A stretch of 15,042 bases of DNA from Flavobacteriaceae bacterium (lineage in GTDB: Bacteria > Bacteroidota > Bacteroidia > Flavobacteriales > Flavobacteriaceae). A model generated the notes under the pieces. That model did no database searches, was not told the origin of the DNA, and worked only from the letters and a program-made list of their open reading frames with translations. The position numbers and the translations under genes are program-made. The DNA is taken from the NCBI GenBank assembly GCA_018672145.1, contig JABHGH010000073.1, positions 1 to 15,042 of the forward strand. Reading direction: 5' to 3'. Positions 12,321-15,042 of the stretch are shown in pieces (the stretch's first letter is position 1; each line of letters begins with the position of its first letter).

Positions 12321-13758
12321 AAAGCTTTCGCAACGACTTATAATGATTGCTCACATAAAGTAAAGCGTTGTAGGCATTTACTACTCCGCCAGTCTGTGAA
12401 ACCTGATCCAATGTCGTTTTGAAACTTTCATTTCCGATGACTACTTCAAAATTGATAGGAACTGCGGATTGCATCAATACCTTTTTAACGGCACTAGGTG
12501 ATAGTTTTGGATAATAAGAGTACAGTAATGCAGCGACCCCAGAAACGGTAGGAGCAGCCATAGAAGTACCGCTTAGTGACTGATAATTGTCATTTGTGAT
12601 GGTTGAATAAATCACAGCACCAGGTGCAAAAACATCTAGGTTATATATTCCGAAATTCGAAAAAGGAGCAACCATTTTCGGATTGATCACTGGGCCAATC
12701 GCACCAATCGTGATGAGATTACCTGAAACTTCAGGGGCATTATAAAAACTATCGTTAGGGTAGGTTTGTTTTTGATCAATGTTTGCACCGTCATTTCCAG
12801 CTGCATTAACTATAAAGACCCCTTTTGATTCGGCATAGGTGATTGCTTCTCTAACTTTATCACTGTGAGGAGAAAAGTTCTTTCCAAAGCTCATATTAAT
12901 AATATGAGCACCATTGTCAGCAGCATAGCGAATGGAATAGACGATATCTTTATCGTATTCATCCCCTTTGTTAGGCACCGCACGAAGAGTCATGATTTTC
13001 ACATTTGCTGCAATCCCGTCCATTCCGACACCATTGTGTCTCTGCGCAGCAATGATTCCTGCCACATGAGTTCCGTGATATTCATCATCTGTCTTTGGTA
13101 ATATATTACCATCACCATAAAACTTATTTGAAAAATCATCAGGGTCATCACCTGTTGCTCTAGGATTCCAAGTCAGCTTTTTTGCTTGCGTAATGCTGTC
13201 ATTGTAGTGCATTAGATCACGGGTTATATTTTTTTCGATTACATCCACAGCATGTTCTATGCCGTCCTCTTTAATCATCTCTGCGTATTTTTGAATTGCA
13301 AGAGGTTTCGTCTCAAAATCAGTATCTTTTTTTAACATCCGAATAAGTTCATACTGATCACCTGTTGAATCTCCTAAGAAATTCCACCCATGAATATCAT
13401 CCACATAGCCATTGCCATCGTCATCAACCATGTTGTTTGGTATCTCATCTTCATTCACCCAAACTACATTTTTTAAATCTTCATGATCGATATCAATTCC
13501 AGTGTCAATCACCGCTACGATCACTGATTTACCATCTTTATCTTTTAAAAGATCATTATACGCTTTGGTCACACTAATGCCAGGAAACTCTCCATTTTCA
13601 ATATTAGCGTGTTGCCAATCATTAACCTTATCCCAATCCAATTTGGCTGTACTGAAATTTGATATTTCACCTATGGTCGTTCCATTCAATTTAAGAGTAC
13701 GACAAGAAGTTATTTGCGTAAAAACAAGGATGCTAAAAATGTAAAGCGTCTTTTTCAT
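12319..13758 (-). CDS. S8 (subtilisin-family) serine peptidase, lipoprotein
   Basis: A 479-residue predicted surface or periplasmic peptidase. The signal ends in ITSC (lipidated Cys19). The catalytic triad is Asp85 (VIDTG), His228 (HGTHVAG) and Ser399 (SGTSMAAP), with the oxyanion Asn322 (AAGND). Between Asp and His lie 142 residues, far more than in subtilisin. The insert begins with an acidic DDDGNGYVDD loop (112-121) that looks like a calcium site, followed by a charged helical stretch (about 137-190) of unknown purpose. There is no type IX secretion tail; the protein ends soon after the catalytic domain, so lipid anchoring seems to be its localisation. Members of this kind occur widely in Bacteroidetes. 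The ATG at 13758 gives an intact signal. No clear promoter box was found. Confidence 0.92.
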   Translation of the reverse strand: MKKTLYIFSILVFTQITSCRTLKLNGTTIGEISNFSTAKLDWDKVNDWQHANIENGEFPGISVTKAYNDLLKDKDGKSVIVAVIDTGIDIDHEDLKNVVWVNEDEIPNNMVDDDGNGYVDDIHGWNFLGDSTGDQYELIRMLKKDTDFETKPLAIQKYAEMIKEDGIEHAVDVIEKNITRDLMHYNDSITQAKKLTWNPRATGDDPDDFSNKFYGDGNILPKTDDEYHGTHVAGIIAAQRHNGVGMDGIAANVKIMTLRAVPNKGDEYDKDIVYSIRYAADNGAHIINMSFGKNFSPHSDKVREAITYAESKGVFIVNAAGNDGANIDQKQTYPNDSFYNAPEVSGNLITIGAIGPVINPKMVAPFSNFGIYNLDVFAPGAVIYSTITNDNYQSLSGTSMAAPTVSGVAALLYSYYPKLSPSAVKKVLMQSAVPINFEVVIGNESFKTTLDQVSQTGGVVNAYNALLYVSNHYKSLRKL

Positions 13759-13840
13759 AATGATAAAATAAGATTGTTAGCAGATAAGTTAAAAAGTTAT
13801 GTTAAGTAAGCTGGGGTTTCAAATTGTGTAAAATTTGTGT

Positions 13841-13885
13841 AAGGTTGTTAAATAACCCCCTGAAAAACAGAGGGTTAACAACCTT
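13841..13885 (-). terminator. bulged hairpin just downstream of tRNA-Ser
   Basis: On the minus strand TAACCCTCTG, loop TTTTT, CAGGGGGTTA (13853-13877) pair fully with one G-U. A further 9-bp outer stem (13841-13849 with 13877-13885, sharing one base with the inner arm) can form around it, leaving a small bulge. It begins two bases after the tRNA 3' end. The following T-run is weak (TTTAAC), so it may be a terminator or a 3'-processing structure. Confidence 0.5.
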
Positions 13886-13887
13886 TG

Positions 13888-13972
13888 CGGAGAAAGAGGG
13901 ATTCGAACCCCCGGAGGTGTGACCCTCAACAGTTTTCAAGACTGCCGCATTCGACCACTCTGCCATTTCTCC
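13888..13972 (-). tRNA. tRNA-Ser (anticodon UGA)
   Basis: An 85-base class II tRNA. The acceptor arm GGAGAAA pairs with TTTCTCC, the D region reads GGCAGAGTGGTCGAATGC, and the anticodon loop CTTGAAA gives UGA, reading UCA and related serine codons. A long variable arm follows (GAGGGTCACACCTC), then the T arm with GGTTCGAATCC. The discriminator base is G, as expected for serine. CCA is not encoded. A short open frame across this region is only the translation of the tRNA. Confidence 0.96.
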
Positions 13973-13981
13973 AATGGATTG

Positions 13982-14012
13982 CAAATATACAGTCCTTTTT
14001 TGTCATACAAAA
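13982..14012 (-). promoter_or_regulatory. promoter of tRNA-Ser
   Basis: On the minus strand TTTTG is followed after 18 bases by TATATTTG, the full Bacteroidetes -33/-7 pattern. The -7 box ends 9 bases before the mature tRNA 5' end. This is the best promoter in the window. Confidence 0.75.
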
Positions 14013-14035
14013 GATACCCCTTCCATATTATTAAC

Positions 14036-14043
14036 TAATTTTG
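14036..14043 (+). promoter_or_regulatory. candidate -7 box of the TSUP gene
   Basis: TAATTTTG matches TAnnTTTG 16 bases before the ATG at 14060. No -33 element was seen at the usual distance. Confidence 0.4.
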
Positions 14044-14059
14044 TTTTTACTCACCGACT

Positions 14060-14812
14060 ATGCAAGTGTTCTATGAAGTCGCGTTACTTATTGCAGCTGG
14101 TATTTTTGCTGGCTTTGTCAATACAATGGCTGGAGGTGGATCGCTCTTGACACTTCCTTTACTCATCTTTTTAGGACTGCCTCCTGCTGTTGCTAATGGC
14201 ACCAATCGGATTGCGATTGTTGTTGCTACCTTCTCAGCAAATGTTGGCTTTGTGTCAAAAAAAGTTATCACTTATCCATTCAGCATCTATCTAGGTATAA
14301 CGGCGTTAGTAGGAGCTATTTTAGGTGCTCGAATTGCAATTGACATTGAAGGGGAGCTCTTTAATAGGATTCTTGCTATTATTATGATTGTCGTGGTTCT
14401 CATTATGGTGTTTAAGCCAAAATTTTCTGCCAATGAGGCTCAAGAACGGATCACGGGAATGCCACTTGTTATCTCGATGGCAGCTTTCTTTTTTATTGGG
14501 ATATATGGTGGGTTTATAAACGCTGGAATAGGATTTATCATTATGTTGTTTTTAAATCTCTTTAACAGAATGAATTTGGTTCGTGTGAATGCGACAAAAG
14601 TCGGTGTCGCTTTTATCTATACGATGGGTGCGCTGATCACATTTGCATTAAGCGGTAATGTCAATTGGTTTTATGGGATATGTTTAGCTGTCGGAACTTC
14701 CATTGGTGCGTGGTCGGCCTCTCGAATTTCAATCGCAAAAGGGGAGGGCATCATCAAAACCATTATGATTGTAATGGTTCTTTTGATGTCTATAAAACTC
14801 TGGTTTTTTTAG
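14060..14812 (+). CDS. TauE/SafE (TSUP) family membrane transporter
   Basis: A 250-residue, strongly hydrophobic protein with about seven to eight membrane helices. The two TSUP repeat signatures are AGGGSLLTLPLL (24-35) and GGFINAGIGFI (150-160), each in the first helix of its half; a charged loop at about 119-132 separates the halves. The family moves anions such as sulfite, sulfoacetate and other organosulfonates, or related carboxylates, but the substrate cannot be told from sequence. It lies about 2.3 kb from the sulfate operon with the peptidase and tRNA between, so a link to sulfur metabolism is only a possibility. The ATG at 14060 starts the first helix directly. Its TAG overlaps the stop of the convergent ribBA gene by four bases. 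Confidence 0.9.
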   Translation: MQVFYEVALLIAAGIFAGFVNTMAGGGSLLTLPLLIFLGLPPAVANGTNRIAIVVATFSANVGFVSKKVITYPFSIYLGITALVGAILGARIAIDIEGELFNRILAIIMIVVVLIMVFKPKFSANEAQERITGMPLVISMAAFFFIGIYGGFINAGIGFIIMLFLNLFNRMNLVRVNATKVGVAFIYTMGALITFALSGNVNWFYGICLAVGTSIGAWSASRISIAKGEGIIKTIMIVMVLLMSIKLWFF

Positions 14813-15042
14813 TAAGAAACGTAGTCGATAATTTCCAGTCCATACCCCGCCAAACCAACACGTTTTATTTGTTCGCTGTTTGACAGAACAGACACTTTTT
14901 TAATGTTCATTTGATGGAGAATTTGTGCGCCAATTCCAAAATCCTTTTCGTCCATATCAAGAGAAGCTTCTTTTGTATCATTTCCTTTAATATCTTTTAA
15001 AAATTGAAAAGACTTGCTTTCATCTATCTTATTGATAAACAA
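14809..15042 (-). CDS. ribBA: C-terminal part of RibBA-like DHBP synthase/GTP cyclohydrolase II (partial)
   Basis: Only the last 77 residues are present; the frame stays open to the right edge, where the first codon (TTG) is internal. The block DFGIGAQILHQMNIKKVSVLSN and the following KRVGLAGYGLEIIDYV match the end of the GTP cyclohydrolase II domain, so the full protein is probably the bifunctional enzyme of early riboflavin synthesis. The stretch before it (KGNDTKEASLDMDEKD) is shorter and less regular than in classical RibA, which fits the degenerate cyclohydrolase half I recall in flavobacterial proteins, but the catalytic zinc site is outside the window. The stop is TAA at 14809. Confidence 0.8.
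   Translation of the reverse strand: MFINKIDESKSFQFLKDIKGNDTKEASLDMDEKDFGIGAQILHQMNIKKVSVLSNSEQIKRVGLAGYGLEIIDYVSY

Noticed and set aside
13888..13972. tRNA-Ser as an integration site of a genomic island
   Set aside because: No integrase, no direct repeat of the tRNA end and no change in gene character on either side were seen.
13802..13984. A 60-codon minus-strand open frame reading MAEWSNAAVLKTVEGHTSGG in part
   Set aside because: It is the translation of the tRNA-Ser gene, a known annotation artefact.
1..15042. CRISPR array, insertion sequence or prophage
   Set aside because: No regularly spaced repeats, transposase, integrase or phage-like genes were found; nearly all of the sequence is filled by ordinary genes.

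Overview
The window looks like the chromosome of a marine-type member of the Bacteroidetes, probably Flavobacteriia. The evidence is low GC, almost no Shine-Dalgarno sequences, several copies of the Bacteroidetes -7 promoter box TAnnTTTG, many lipoproteins with short lipobox signals, and protein types typical of that group (sulfite reductase with a C-terminal HEPN-like domain, DUF2061 protein, DUF3089 lipoprotein, TrxR-like ferredoxin-NADP reductase). No tools were run. Family calls rest on motifs and recall of family sequences.

Layout. 1-4 kb holds housekeeping and envelope genes on both strands: a small protein, a cyclophilin-type lipoprotein, a CoA-type NUDIX hydrolase, a PlsC-like acyltransferase, a Cu/Zn superoxide dismutase lipoprotein and a DUF3089 lipoprotein. 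3.9-11.75 kb is one long minus-strand operon for assimilatory sulfate reduction. In transcription order it holds a DUF2061 membrane protein, APS-type reductase (cysH), ATP sulfurylase (cysD, cysN), sulfite reductase with a HEPN-like tail, uroporphyrinogen-III methyltransferase, precorrin-2 dehydrogenase/ferrochelatase, ferredoxin-NADP reductase and a [2Fe-2S] ferredoxin. A divergent Rrf2-family regulator follows at 11.85-12.27 kb. A perfect 9+9 bp inverted repeat (11794-11818) lies between it and the operon, next to -7 boxes on both sides. 12.3-15 kb holds an S8 peptidase lipoprotein, tRNA-Ser(UGA), a TauE/SafE (TSUP) transporter, and the C-terminus of a RibBA-like riboflavin enzyme cut by the window edge.

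How the genes work together. CysDN makes APS from sulfate and ATP. CysH carries the CC/CxxC cysteines of iron-sulfur APS reductases, so it can reduce APS directly, which fits the lack of an APS kinase gene. The sulfite reductase makes sulfide. The two tetrapyrrole enzymes make its siroheme from uroporphyrinogen III, and the reductase/ferredoxin pair is the likely electron supply in place of a CysJ flavoprotein. The four-cysteine Rrf2 protein is the obvious candidate regulator. The DUF2061 protein and the HEPN-like tail are the parts without an assigned role. No sulfate transporter or cysteine synthase is encoded here.

The genes are very tightly packed: three convergent pairs have touching or overlapping stop codons, one divergent pair overlaps at its 5' ends, and operon junctions run from an 11-base overlap to a 21-base gap. 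Five genes appear to use GTG or TTG starts. I saw no mobile element, CRISPR array or defence system.
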